From DASYRM01 sp036004405 (GTDB lineage Bacteria; Acidobacteriota; Vicinamibacteria; Vicinamibacterales; UBA2999), in assembly GCA_036004405.1 (NCBI GenBank), contig DASYRM010000179.1, positions 1 through 47,100 on the forward strand: DNA of 47,100 nucleotides, given 5' to 3'. Positions 33,045-41,256 of the stretch are shown one piece after another (the stretch's first letter is position 1; each line of letters opens with the position of its first letter). A model generated the notes under the pieces. The model did not search any database, was not told the DNA's origin, and saw only the letters and a program-made list of their open reading frames with translations. Made by a program: the position numbers and the translations under genes.

Positions 33045-35186
33045 ATGTCCACGGCGCGCGCAGCGCTTTCCCTGATCGTTGCGGTGCTCGCGGCCGGCTG
33101 CATGCCGAAGGCGCCCGAGACCGTTCCCACGCAGGTTCCGAAGATCGCGTGGGAGCAGAAGCTGGCGTGGATCGCCCGGCTCGAGGACCAGCGGCTGCTT
33201 CGCGATCCCAATCCGGTGGCGCCGGCGATCATCCGTCCAGCCACCAAGACCCTACCTGCCCTGGTTGCGCCGCCACCGCCGACCGACCTGCTGGTGCTGC
33301 TCGGCGATGCCGAAGCGCGGGTGCGGCGCCGGGCCGCGCTGGCGATCGGGCGTGTCGGTCTGCCCGACGGCGTGGAGCCGCTGACCAAGGCGCTGGGTGA
33401 CGAGGAGCCCGAGGTGCGGCAGATGGCGGCGTTTGCCCTTGGTCTGATCGGCTCGCCGGCGGCCCGGCCGGCGCTGACGCAGGCGTTGAGCGGCAACGAC
33501 GTCGTGCTGCAGGGGCGCGCCGCGGAGGCGCTTGGGCTGATTGGCGACAAAGCCGATGGCCCCGCGATCGGCCAGATGGTGCGGACGCACATTGCGGCCG
33601 GCGCGCTGGCCAGCGTGCAGCCGGAGGACCTGACGTCGCCACTCGCGCCGCCCGTCGAAGCCGCCCGCCTCGGCCTCTTTGCGCTGGCGCGACTGGGCAC
33701 CTACGAACCGCTGTCGGCGGCCGTAATCGGCGCCGACGGGCAGCCCGTCTCGCGCTGGTGGCCGGTGGCCTACGCGCTGCAGCGCGTGGGGGATGCCCGT
33801 GGAGCGCCGGCGCTGCTCGCGCTCCTGTCCACCCCCGGCCGCTACACGGCGTCGTTCGCCGTGCGCGGGCTGGCGGCGGCCAAGGCCACGCAGCCACAGG
33901 CGCTCGCCGCCATTCGTGCCGAGATCGAGCAGCCCCGTGACGCGGCGGTGATGATTCAGGCGATCCGCGCCCTTGGCACCCTCAACGACCGGGGCGCGCT
34001 GCCGCTGATGACGCGCATCGTCGGCGATCCCGCCTCCAACCCGGCGATCCGGCTCGAAGCCATGAATACGCTGGCGACCCTGGCCGACGCGCGCACGGCC
34101 GACATCCTGGTGGAGCTCGTGTCTGATTCGGCGCCGGCCGTCCGCGGTGCGGCGATGCGGGCGCTGGCGCGGGTGGAGCCCGAAACCTTCACCGCTACGC
34201 TATCGGGGCTCGACGCCGATCGCGAGTGGACCGTGCGCGTGGCGCAGGCCGGCGCGCTCGGCGGTCTGCCCGACGGCCAGGGCTTCGCTCGGCTGTCCAC
34301 GATGGCCGACGACGCCGACGTGCGTGTGGTGCCGGCGGTGCTGGCGGCGCTCGCGGCGTCGAAGGCGCCCGGGGCCCCGGCGCTGATTCGGGCCAAGCTG
34401 AAGGCGCCGGACGTGGTGGTTCGCTCCGCGGCCGCGCAGGCGCTCGCGCAGCTCAAAGTGGCCGACGCGGCCGGCGATCTGCGCGCGGCCTATGCCGCGG
34501 CCGCGGCGGATGCCGCTTACACGGCGCGGGCGTCGATGCTCGCGGCGCTGGCACAGCTCGATCCGGCTGGAACCCGGCCGCTGCTCGACGAGGCGCTGCG
34601 CGACAAGGACTGGGCGATGCGCGTTCGTGCCGCCGACCTGCTGCGCGACCTGAAGGTGACCGACGGCGTGGCCGCGGCCATGCGGCCGGCCACGCCGGGT
34701 GGGGACGTCGAGAGCGCCGCGTGGAAAACCATGGTGGCGCCGCCGTTTTCGCCCCACGTCTTCATCGACACCGACAAGGGGACCGTCGAGATCGAGCTCG
34801 CGGTGCTCGATGCGCCGATCACGTCGCGCAACTTCGTGAACCTGGCGCGCAAGGGCTTCTTCAACGGTGTGGCCTTCCACCGCATCGTCCCCGACTTCGT
34901 CGTGCAGGGCGGTGACCCGCGCGGCGACGGCGAAGGCGGCCCCGGCTACACCATCCGCGACGAGCTCAATCAGCGGCCATACCTGCGCGGCACCGTGGGC
35001 ATGGCTCTCGACTGGCGCGACACCGGCGGCAGTCAGTTCTTCATTGCGCTCTCGCCGGCCCCGCACCTCGACGCGCGCTACACGGTGTTCGGCACCGTGG
35101 TGGCGGGAATGGACGTCGCCGATCGGCTGTTGCCGTGGGACGTCATTCGTCGCGTCCGCATCCGCGACGGCGTCACGCCCGAATAA
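33045..35186 (+). CDS. Lipoprotein with HEAT repeats and a C-terminal cyclophilin-type peptidyl-prolyl isomerase
   Basis: The 713-residue protein has a lipobox (LIVAVLAAGC, Cys19). About residues 75-560 are HEAT-like helical repeats (DAEARVRRRAALAIGRVGLPDGVEPLTKALGDEEPEVRQMAAFALGLIG is the clearest pair). From about residue 567 there is a cyclophilin domain: VFIDTDKGTVEIELAVLDAPITSRNFVNLARKGFFNGVAFHRIVPDFVVQGGDPRGDGEGGPGY, then GSQFFIALSPAPHLDARYTVFGTVVAGMDVADRL. The active-site Arg and Phe in FHRIVPDF, Gln in VVQGGDP and the GSQFFI segment are kept; the usual Trp before LDA is not. It is probably tethered at the outer membrane as a periplasmic folding factor whose solenoid binds clients. Confidence 0.88.
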   Translation: MSTARAALSLIVAVLAAGCMPKAPETVPTQVPKIAWEQKLAWIARLEDQRLLRDPNPVAPAIIRPATKTLPALVAPPPPTDLLVLLGDAEARVRRRAALAIGRVGLPDGVEPLTKALGDEEPEVRQMAAFALGLIGSPAARPALTQALSGNDVVLQGRAAEALGLIGDKADGPAIGQMVRTHIAAGALASVQPEDLTSPLAPPVEAARLGLFALARLGTYEPLSAAVIGADGQPVSRWWPVAYALQRVGDARGAPALLALLSTPGRYTASFAVRGLAAAKATQPQALAAIRAEIEQPRDAAVMIQAIRALGTLNDRGALPLMTRIVGDPASNPAIRLEAMNTLATLADARTADILVELVSDSAPAVRGAAMRALARVEPETFTATLSGLDADREWTVRVAQAGALGGLPDGQGFARLSTMADDADVRVVPAVLAALAASKAPGAPALIRAKLKAPDVVVRSAAAQALAQLKVADAAGDLRAAYAAAAADAAYTARASMLAALAQLDPAGTRPLLDEALRDKDWAMRVRAADLLRDLKVTDGVAAAMRPATPGGDVESAAWKTMVAPPFSPHVFIDTDKGTVEIELAVLDAPITSRNFVNLARKGFFNGVAFHRIVPDFVVQGGDPRGDGEGGPGYTIRDELNQRPYLRGTVGMALDWRDTGGSQFFIALSPAPHLDARYTVFGTVVAGMDVADRLLPWDVIRRVRIRDGVTPE

Positions 35187-35212
35187 GAACCTGTCGGCTT
35201 TGGGCCGTACGC

Positions 35213-35246
35213 GTGTCGGGCCACCTGAAGGTGGCCCCCACGACAG
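35213..35246. repeat. Palindromic intergenic repeat, copy 4
   Basis: GGGCCACC (35218-35225), loop TGAA, GGTGGCCC (35230-35237), with outer TGTCG and CGACA arms. It has the same stem as copy 2 but in the opposite orientation. Here it lies about 30 bases after a stop codon rather than overlapping it. Confidence 0.83.
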
Positions 35247-35262
35247 CATGTCCGTACAAAGC

Positions 35263-35292
35263 AAAAGGGGCGCGTCAACACGCGCCCCTTTT
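35263..35292 (+). terminator. Intrinsic terminator of the HEAT/cyclophilin gene
   Basis: The 13-base arms AAAAGGGGCGCGT and ACGCGCCCCTTTT are perfectly complementary around a CAAC loop. A T4 run closes the plus-strand side. The A4 on the other side makes it potentially bidirectional. Confidence 0.82.
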
Positions 35293-35300
35293 GGAAGGCT

Positions 35301-35332
35301 AAAAAAATGGGGTGCTTCAACAAGCACCCCAT
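35301..35332 (-). terminator. Intrinsic terminator of the Lys/Ala micro-gene
   Basis: On the minus strand an 11-bp perfect stem (ATGGGGTGCTT / AAGCACCCCAT, 4-base loop) is followed by seven T residues. It starts 16 bases after the stop codon of the 17-codon gene. Flanking AAGGCT/AGCCTT arms extend the palindrome. Confidence 0.88.
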
Positions 35333-35348
35333 AAAGCCTTCAGAAGAA

Positions 35349-35402
35349 TTACCGCTTCTTAGCAGCCTTCTTCTTCGCGCCCTTGGCAGCCTTCTTCGCC
35401 AT
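35349..35402 (-). CDS. Lys/Ala-rich 17-residue micro-protein
   Basis: The frame is ATG followed by alternating Ala and Lys codons to Arg and TAA: MAKKAAKGAKKKAAKKR. Of 17 residues, 8 are Lys and 6 Ala, like a piece of a histone H1 or nucleoid-protein tail. An AAGGAG ribosome binding site lies seven bases before the ATG, a TTGACA-18-TAATCT promoter lies about 95 bases upstream, and a perfect terminator follows, so the unit looks like a dedicated, well-expressed transcript of about 190 nt. A nucleic-acid-binding role is inferred from charge only. The alternative is a regulatory RNA with an incidental reading frame. Confidence 0.68.
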   Translation of the reverse strand: MAKKAAKGAKKKAAKKR

Positions 35403-35494
35403 TTGCTTCTCCTTAGGAGTTAGCGACCCAGCCTCAGACGACCGCTCGGCCGTCACAATTGGTGGGCTGAGCCATCCACCCTCATACCAGATGT

Positions 35495-35524
35495 AGATTA
35501 CGGGTGAGATTCTTGCTGTGTCAA
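35495..35524 (-). promoter_or_regulatory. Sigma70-type promoter of the Lys/Ala micro-gene
   Basis: On the minus strand a perfect TTGACA (35524-35519) is followed by 18 bases and TAATCT (35500-35495). Transcription would start near 35487, giving an 85-nt leader. Two further TTGACA hexamers lie upstream on the same strand at 35548-35543 and 35592-35587. Confidence 0.65.
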
Positions 35525-35664
35525 GCACAAAATCGAGCGCGTTGTCAAAAACCGACGCCCGCAGCCACGTCCAATCTCACCTCTGATGTCAAGTTTCGGA
35601 TCGATCGCGCAGCTTCTGCAGCACCGCGTGCGCGAGGCTCGCGCGACGTGGGCAGGATACGCGA

Positions 35665-37071
35665 TCACACGGGCTTCACGAGGCGCGCGAGCGCGCGCTG
35701 CGCGCTGTTTTTCGCGCGCGGGTCGACGCCGAATGCCGCGACCGTGAGCTCGTAGAGCTCGATCGCGCGCGCGATGCCGCCCTGCCGCTCGTACGCCTGC
35801 GCGGCGTCGAAGCACGCGGCGGCGTAGACGTGTGGTGGCGTGCCGGGCGAGGCAATCACGCTCTCGAGCGCCTCGATGGCCGGCCCCTCGTTCCGCTGCG
35901 CGAGGAGCACCCGTGCCTTGCGGTAGCGCGTCACCTGATCGCCGGGCGCGCGCGCGAGAGCACGGTCGAGCGCCTGTGAGGCCGCCAGCGTATCGCCGCG
36001 CTCGAGCGCGCGCCACCCCTCGATCGACAGCCGGTAAGCGGGCGATTTCATGCGATCGAGGGCCTCTTCGAGCCGCCGCTTGGCGGTCGCTTTGACCCCG
36101 GTGGCCGACGGCCCACTCGCTGCCATCACGACTCGCAGCTGCTCGATGGCGAGGTCGGTCTCGCCGAGGTGGTCCAGCTGCACGGCCGTGCCGAGGCGGG
36201 CGCGCGCTTCCGTGAGCTCGGGCCACGCCACGCGTCCGGCGCGCGCATCGGCCAGGACCGCCTGCCACGAGCGCAGGCTCGAGGCGTGGTCGGAGAGATG
36301 CACGTCCTCGATTTCGGCTGCCGCCTGCGCGAACACGGGGTTGTGAGGGTGACGCGCCTGCAGTCGCCGGACGATGGCGAGCGCCTCCTCGGGGCGCTTC
36401 TCGTACCAGACGTACAGCGTGTGCAGCTGATAGTCGGCCTCGTCACGCAGGAGCTGCGCCCCGTCGCGTGCGCGCCACATTTCCCTCAACCCCGCCTGCC
36501 GGTCGCCGCCGGGGAGGAGCAGGAGCCAGCGCAGCATCCTGGCGGCCACCGGCGCCACGTCCGCGTAGTAGTGGTAGAGCCCGATGCCGAAATACGCGTC
36601 CTGCATGTCCGGATCGAGCGTGAGCGCCCGCTCCAGCGCGTCCTTGATGCGCTTGCCGTCGCGCGCGGCCGCCAGCCGCTGACCGCGCAGGACACGCCAC
36701 TGCACGCGCACGCTGTAGGCCGCGCCGGTATAGAACCAGGCCTGCGCGGTTGTGGGCTCGGTCAAAGTCCACGCCTCGGTCTCCGCAATCGCGGCGTTGA
36801 CGCGACGCTCGAACTCGCCGTCGTTCTGGCGATCGAGCGGGTCGGCCTGGAGCTGCCACCAGCGCGACACCGCGTCCATGACCTGGCACACGGGCGGTGG
36901 CGCCAGACCCTTGCCGCAGGCCGCGGCCAGAAGCGGCGGCACGCGCTGGAAGTCGGCGTCGAGGATGGCGTCGTAGGCGGCCGCGAGGGCGGCGACGTGG
37001 CTCAGACCGGCGCCGGCGGCGGATGTGGCAAGCGCGAGCAGGCACGCCGCGGCCGCCGCGGCGGGCTTCAT
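35665..37071 (-). CDS. Secreted TPR-repeat protein, function unknown
   Basis: The 468-residue protein has a signal peptide (residues 1-21, ATSAAGAG). Alpha-helical repeats follow, including IKDALERALTLDPDMQDAYFGIGLYHYYADV, EEALAIVRRLQARHPHNPVFAQAAAEI, GETDLAIEQLRVVMAAS, GDTLAASQALDRALARAPGDQVTRYRKARVLLAQ and GGIARAIELYELTVAAFGVDPRAKNSAQRALARL. It is probably periplasmic. The ATG at 37071 overlaps the ddl stop codon (ATGA), indicating translational coupling, though no cell-wall function is evident. The family resembles unnamed TPR proteins of Acidobacteria. Confidence 0.85.
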   Translation of the reverse strand: MKPAAAAAACLLALATSAAGAGLSHVAALAAAYDAILDADFQRVPPLLAAACGKGLAPPPVCQVMDAVSRWWQLQADPLDRQNDGEFERRVNAAIAETEAWTLTEPTTAQAWFYTGAAYSVRVQWRVLRGQRLAAARDGKRIKDALERALTLDPDMQDAYFGIGLYHYYADVAPVAARMLRWLLLLPGGDRQAGLREMWRARDGAQLLRDEADYQLHTLYVWYEKRPEEALAIVRRLQARHPHNPVFAQAAAEIEDVHLSDHASSLRSWQAVLADARAGRVAWPELTEARARLGTAVQLDHLGETDLAIEQLRVVMAASGPSATGVKATAKRRLEEALDRMKSPAYRLSIEGWRALERGDTLAASQALDRALARAPGDQVTRYRKARVLLAQRNEGPAIEALESVIASPGTPPHVYAAACFDAAQAYERQGGIARAIELYELTVAAFGVDPRAKNSAQRALARLVKPV

Positions 37072-38150
37072 ATCACGCTAGTGCGGAGTCGCTGCTTCTC
37101 GGCGTGGCGCTCGAGGGCCAGGGCAATCAGGCGGTCCAGGAGCGCGGGATAACTCACGCCCGTGGCTTCCCACATCTTGGGATACATCGAGATGGTGGTG
37201 AAGCCGGGAATGGTGTTGACCTCGTTCAGGAACACGTGGCCTGTCTGGCGCTCGACGAAGAAGTCCACGCGGGCCATGCCGGCGAGCTCCAGCGCCTTGA
37301 ACGCCTCGACGCTCAGACGGCGCACGAGCGCGGCGACCTCGGCGGGGATGTCGGCCGGGATCTGCCACGACGCACCGTTCGGGTCGAGGTACTTCGCCGC
37401 GTAGGAATAGAACCCGTCGGGGTGGGTGACGATGATCTCGCCCGGCACCGACGCTTCAGGGTCGTCGTTGCCCAGCACGGCACACTCGATCTCGCGCGCC
37501 TGCGGCACGCCGGCCTCGATTACCACCTTGCGGTCGAAGTCGAACGCCAGCTTCATCGCCTCGGCCAGTCCGGCGTCGGACGTGGCCTTCGAGATGCCGA
37601 CGCTCGAGCCCAGGTTGGCCGGTTTCACGAACACCGGGTACCGCAGGTCGCGCGCCACCGCCGTCGTCGTGCTCGCGGCGTCGCGCTCCCAGTCGCGGCG
37701 CAGCACGGTGAGGTGCGGCACGATCGGCAGGTTCGCTGCGGCAAAGAGCGCCTTCATGACCGCCTTGTCCATGCCGACGGCCGACCCGAGGACACCGGCG
37801 CCGACATACGGCACGTTGGCCAGTTCGAGCAGCCCCTGCACGGTGCCGTCCTCGCCGTAGGGGCCGTGCAGCACCGGGAACACGACGTCGATGCGGGAAT
37901 CCTCCAGCGCGGCCGACGGGTCCACGGCCACCAGGGCATCGGCGGCGCCCTGCTTGTGCACGTCCGCGGCCGACAGCGCCTTCGGCGTGTCGCCGCTGAG
38001 CGACCACCGTCCGTCCTTGGCAATCTTGATGGGGACGGCGTCGTAGCGGGCCGGGTCGAGGTGCTTGAAGATGGCCGCCGCCGAGGCGATCGAGACCTCG
38101 TGTTCGCCCGACCGCCCGCCGAAGATCACGCCAACGCGCAGCTTTTTCAC
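37068..38150 (-). CDS. ddl: D-alanine--D-alanine ligase
   Basis: The 360-residue ATP-grasp enzyme opens with KKLRVGVIFGGRSGEHEVSIASAAAIFKHLD (GGxSxEHxVS signature). LHGPYGEDGTVQGLLELANVPYVGAGVLGSAVGMDKAVMKALF follows, then the ATP-grasp region with PVFVKPANLGSSVGISKA and VIEAGVPQAREIECAVLGND. The Mg2+ site is ARVDFFVERQTGHVFLNEVNTIPGFTTISMYPKMWEATGV. It joins two D-Ala for peptidoglycan precursors. The start is GTG at 38150, and only 21 bases separate it from the divergent tgt start. A TATTAT hexamer (38167-38162, minus strand) 11 bases upstream gives a leader of a few bases. Confidence 0.95.
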   Translation of the reverse strand: MKKLRVGVIFGGRSGEHEVSIASAAAIFKHLDPARYDAVPIKIAKDGRWSLSGDTPKALSAADVHKQGAADALVAVDPSAALEDSRIDVVFPVLHGPYGEDGTVQGLLELANVPYVGAGVLGSAVGMDKAVMKALFAAANLPIVPHLTVLRRDWERDAASTTTAVARDLRYPVFVKPANLGSSVGISKATSDAGLAEAMKLAFDFDRKVVIEAGVPQAREIECAVLGNDDPEASVPGEIIVTHPDGFYSYAAKYLDPNGASWQIPADIPAEVAALVRRLSVEAFKALELAGMARVDFFVERQTGHVFLNEVNTIPGFTTISMYPKMWEATGVSYPALLDRLIALALERHAEKQRLRTSVI

Positions 38151-38156
38151 GTGAAG

Positions 38157-38167
38157 TAAGAATAATA
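38157..38167. promoter_or_regulatory. Compact divergent promoter region of ddl and tgt
   Basis: The AT-rich block AAGAATAATAG lies between the two divergent starts. It reads TATTAT on the minus strand for ddl and AAGAAT/AATAAT on the plus strand for tgt. Both start codons lie within about 12 bases, so neither gene can have a normal leader. Confidence 0.4.
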
Positions 38168-38171
38168 GCGG

Positions 38172-39332
38172 GTGTCTCGTTTCGAATTCCGCCTGCGCGC
38201 ATCGGACGGCCGGGCGCGTCTCGGCACGCTCGTCACGCCGCACGGCGAGGTGGAGACGCCGGCGTTCATGCCCGTGGGCACGCAAGGCAGCGTGAAAGCC
38301 ACGCTGCACCGCGACCTCGAAAGCATCGGCGCCTCCATCATCCTGGGCAACACCTATCATCTCTTCCTGCGGCCGGGCGACGAGCGAATCGCGCGCTTCG
38401 GCGGGCTGCACGCGTTCATCGGGTGGGATCGCCCCATCCTCACCGACAGCGGCGGCTATCAGGTGTTCAGCCTGGCCGAGCGCCGCGTCATCCGCGAGGA
38501 GGGCGCCGAGTTCCAGTCGCATCTCGACGGCTCCCGTCACCTGCTGACCCCCGAACGCGCCACCGACATCCAGGCCCGGCTCGGGTCGGACATCCAGATG
38601 GTGTTCGACGAGTGCCTGGCGTATCCGGCCACGCACGAGGACGCGGCGCGTTCGATGGAGCGCTCGGCGCGGTGGGCGGCCCGCTGCCGGGCCCGGCTCG
38701 ACGGGCTGCGACAGGGCCCGCCGCCCGACGTGACGGTGACCAATCCGGGTCAGGCTCAGTTCGGCATCGTGCAGGGCGGCGTGTTCCAGGACCTGCGGGA
38801 CGCCAGCGCCGACGCGACGGTGGCGGTGGGCTTCGAGGGCTACGCCATCGGCGGCCTGAGCGTGGGGGAGCCGGTGGACGTCATGTATGCCGTGGTGGAC
38901 GCGACGGCGGCCCGGCTCCCCGAGGGGCAGCCGCGGTACCTGATGGGCGCGGGCACCCCGGCGGATCTCGTGGAGTGTGTGGCCCGGGGCATCGACATGT
39001 TCGACTGCGTGATGCCCACCCGGCACGCCCGGAACGGTCAGCTCTTCACCAGCCAGGGCCGTCTGAACATCAAGAACGCCCGCTATGCGGACGACCTGTC
39101 ACCTCTTGATCCCGAGTGCGGCTGCTACACCTGCCGGCGTCATTCCAGGGCCTATCTTCGCCATCTCTACGTGGCGGGCGAGATGAGCGCGGCTGCCCTT
39201 AACACGTTGCATAACCTGACCTTCTACCTTGACACCATGCGGAGGATCAGAGACGCTATAGCGTTTCGGAGCTTCGAAACCTTCAGGCAGGAGTTCGTCC
39301 GGTCGCTCTCCCGTCTGGCACTCGATTCATGA
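38172..39332 (+). CDS. tgt: tRNA-guanine transglycosylase (queuine/preQ1)
   Basis: The 386-residue TIM-barrel enzyme exchanges G34 for preQ1 in tRNAs for Asp, Asn, His and Tyr. Seen are TPAFMPVGTQGSVKA, ILGNTYHLFLRPG, RPILTDSGGYQVFSLAERR with the Asp of the active site, GIVQGGVFQDLR, YAIGGLSVGEP, RYLMGAGTPADLVECVARGIDMFDCVMPTRHARNGQ with the nucleophilic Asp, and the zinc site CGCYTCRRHSRAYLRH. The GTG start at 38172 fits the family N-terminus (SRFEFRLRASDGRARLG). It overlaps yajC by four bases (ATGA), the standard tgt-yajC-secD-secF order. Confidence 0.97.
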   Translation: MSRFEFRLRASDGRARLGTLVTPHGEVETPAFMPVGTQGSVKATLHRDLESIGASIILGNTYHLFLRPGDERIARFGGLHAFIGWDRPILTDSGGYQVFSLAERRVIREEGAEFQSHLDGSRHLLTPERATDIQARLGSDIQMVFDECLAYPATHEDAARSMERSARWAARCRARLDGLRQGPPPDVTVTNPGQAQFGIVQGGVFQDLRDASADATVAVGFEGYAIGGLSVGEPVDVMYAVVDATAARLPEGQPRYLMGAGTPADLVECVARGIDMFDCVMPTRHARNGQLFTSQGRLNIKNARYADDLSPLDPECGCYTCRRHSRAYLRHLYVAGEMSAAALNTLHNLTFYLDTMRRIRDAIAFRSFETFRQEFVRSLSRLALDS

Positions 39333-39697
39333 ATCTATCTGCAATGGGACACTGGATGCAGGACGCGGCCTTTCCGTTCCTGATGGCTATGGGCGCGCCC
39401 GCGGGCGGGGCGCCGGCGTGGGTGCAGTTCGTGCCCTTCGCGCTCGTCCTCGGCATCTTCTACTTCGTGATCCTGATGCCCATGAAGAAGAAGCAGCAGA
39501 AGGTGGACGCCTTTCTCTCCGCGCTCAAGGTCGGCGACCGCGTGGTGACTTCGGGCGGCATCTTCGGCAGCATCACGGATATCAAGGAGCAGGCCATCCA
39601 GCTGCAGATCGCAGAGAAGGTCCGCGTGCAGGTGTCGCGCAACGCCATCGTCGGCTACCAGGGGCAGGAGCCCGTCTCTACTGAAGGCCAGTCATGA
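39329..39697 (+). CDS. yajC: Sec translocon accessory protein YajC
   Basis: The 122-residue protein has one N-terminal membrane helix (FVPFALVLGIFYFVILMPMKKKQQKVDAFLSALKVGDRVVTSGGIFGSI is the full family signature) and a short soluble tail. It associates with SecDF in the inner membrane. A Gly/Ala-rich extension before the helix is a little longer than in E. coli. It overlaps tgt (ATGA) and secD (ATGA). Confidence 0.94.
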   Translation: MNLSAMGHWMQDAAFPFLMAMGAPAGGAPAWVQFVPFALVLGIFYFVILMPMKKKQQKVDAFLSALKVGDRVVTSGGIFGSITDIKEQAIQLQIAEKVRVQVSRNAIVGYQGQEPVSTEGQS

Positions 39698-41241
39698 CCC
39701 AGAACGTAATGTGGAAGCTTGGTCTCATCGTTGCGGTCATCGCCCTGTCGGTCGGTTCGTTCTATTTCAAGGGCATGAACCTCGGTCTCGACCTCAAGGG
39801 CGGCGTCCACCTGGTGCTCAAGGTCCGGACCGACGACGGGCTGCGGGCGGAGACCGAAACCGTTGTCGAGCGTCTTCGCGACACGCTGACGCGGGGCAGC
39901 ATCCAGTTCTCCAAGCTCGAGATGAAGGACGCCAAGACCTTCGTCGTTGAAGGCATTCAGAACGACCAGGCTTACCGCGCGGCCGCCACCGATCCCGACA
40001 CGGTCTTCAACCGGTCGTCGGGAGTGGGCAGCTACACCTACGCGATGAAGCCGAACATCGAGAACCAGGTCCGCGACGAGACGGTGAATCAGGCGCTGCT
40101 GACGATCGAGCGCCGGGTCAACGAGTTGGGCGTGGCCGAGCCGATCGTGGCACGCCAGGGTGCGGTGGACCAGATTCTGGTGGAGCTGCCCGGCGTCAGC
40201 GACGTGCAGCGCGCCAAGGACATCATCCGATCGACGGCGCAGCTCGAGCTGAAGATCGTCGAGCAAGGGCCCTTTGGCACCGAAGAGGCCGCCAAGCAGG
40301 CCTACAACAACAACGTGCCGGCCGACGTTCTGCTCCTGCCGGGGGCGAGCGAGGCAGGGGCGGTAGCTGGCACGCCGGGCACCGTGTTCTACGCCGTCCG
40401 CCGTGCCTCGGTCGTGACCGGCCGCGACCTGCGCAATGCCCGCCCGTCGCTCGACGAGAACAACCTGCCGGCGGTGGGCTTCTCGCTCAACTCGGATGGC
40501 GCGCGCAAGTTTGGCGCGGCCACCGAAGCAAACATCGGGAAGCAGCTGGCCATCGTGCTCGACGGGCGCGTGCACTCGGCGCCCGTCATTCAGAGCCGCA
40601 TCAGCGACGAGGGGCGCATCAGCGGATCCTTCACACAGCAGGAGGCGCAAGACCTGTCGCTCACGCTGCGGTCCGGCGCCCTGCCGGCCACGCTCGATTC
40701 GCTCGAAGAGCGCACGGTCGGCCCGTCGCTCGGCGCCGACTCGGTGCGCGCCGGCGTGGTGGCTTCGATCGGCGGCCTCGCGTTCGTCGTGCTGTTCATG
40801 ATCTTCTATTACAAGCTCACCGGCCTCAACGCGGTGATTTCGATTGTCGTGAACCTGCTCATCCTGCTGGGCCTCATGGCCTACCTCGGGTCCACGATGA
40901 CGCTGCCCGGCATTGCCGGCTTCATCCTGACCATCGGCATGGGCGTGGACTCGAACGTGCTGATCTTCGAGCGCATCAAGGAAGAATTGAGCGGCACCCG
41001 CGGCGCCCGCGCCGCGGTCAACGCCGGGTTCGACCGCGTGTGGTGGACGATCGTGGACACGCACGTGTCGTCGCTCATCTCGGCGCTGCTGCTGCTGCAG
41101 TTCGGCACCGGTCCCATCCGTGGCTTTGCCGTGACGCTCATCATCGGCCTGGCCTCGAACGTGTTCACCGCCGTGTTCGTGTCGCGCACGGTGTTCGAGC
41201 TGGTACTGGGCCAGCGCAAGACCCAGGCGCTGAGCATTTAG
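39694..41241 (+). CDS. secD: Protein-export membrane protein SecD
   Basis: The 515-residue protein has one N-terminal helix, LGLDLKGGVHLVLKV (the SecD D1 motif), a large periplasmic P1 domain (to about residue 330), and a C-terminal bundle of five helices with GLAFVVLFMIFYYKLTGLNAV, GFILTIGMGVDSNVLIFERIKEE and RGFAVTLIIGLASNVFTAVFVSR. SecDF uses the proton gradient to pull secreted proteins from the Sec channel. It is separate from SecF, 15 bases upstream of it. Confidence 0.96.
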   Translation: MTQNVMWKLGLIVAVIALSVGSFYFKGMNLGLDLKGGVHLVLKVRTDDGLRAETETVVERLRDTLTRGSIQFSKLEMKDAKTFVVEGIQNDQAYRAAATDPDTVFNRSSGVGSYTYAMKPNIENQVRDETVNQALLTIERRVNELGVAEPIVARQGAVDQILVELPGVSDVQRAKDIIRSTAQLELKIVEQGPFGTEEAAKQAYNNNVPADVLLLPGASEAGAVAGTPGTVFYAVRRASVVTGRDLRNARPSLDENNLPAVGFSLNSDGARKFGAATEANIGKQLAIVLDGRVHSAPVIQSRISDEGRISGSFTQQEAQDLSLTLRSGALPATLDSLEERTVGPSLGADSVRAGVVASIGGLAFVVLFMIFYYKLTGLNAVISIVVNLLILLGLMAYLGSTMTLPGIAGFILTIGMGVDSNVLIFERIKEELSGTRGARAAVNAGFDRVWWTIVDTHVSSLISALLLLQFGTGPIRGFAVTLIIGLASNVFTAVFVSRTVFELVLGQRKTQALSI

Positions 41242-41256
41242 CCGTTTCGGACTCTT

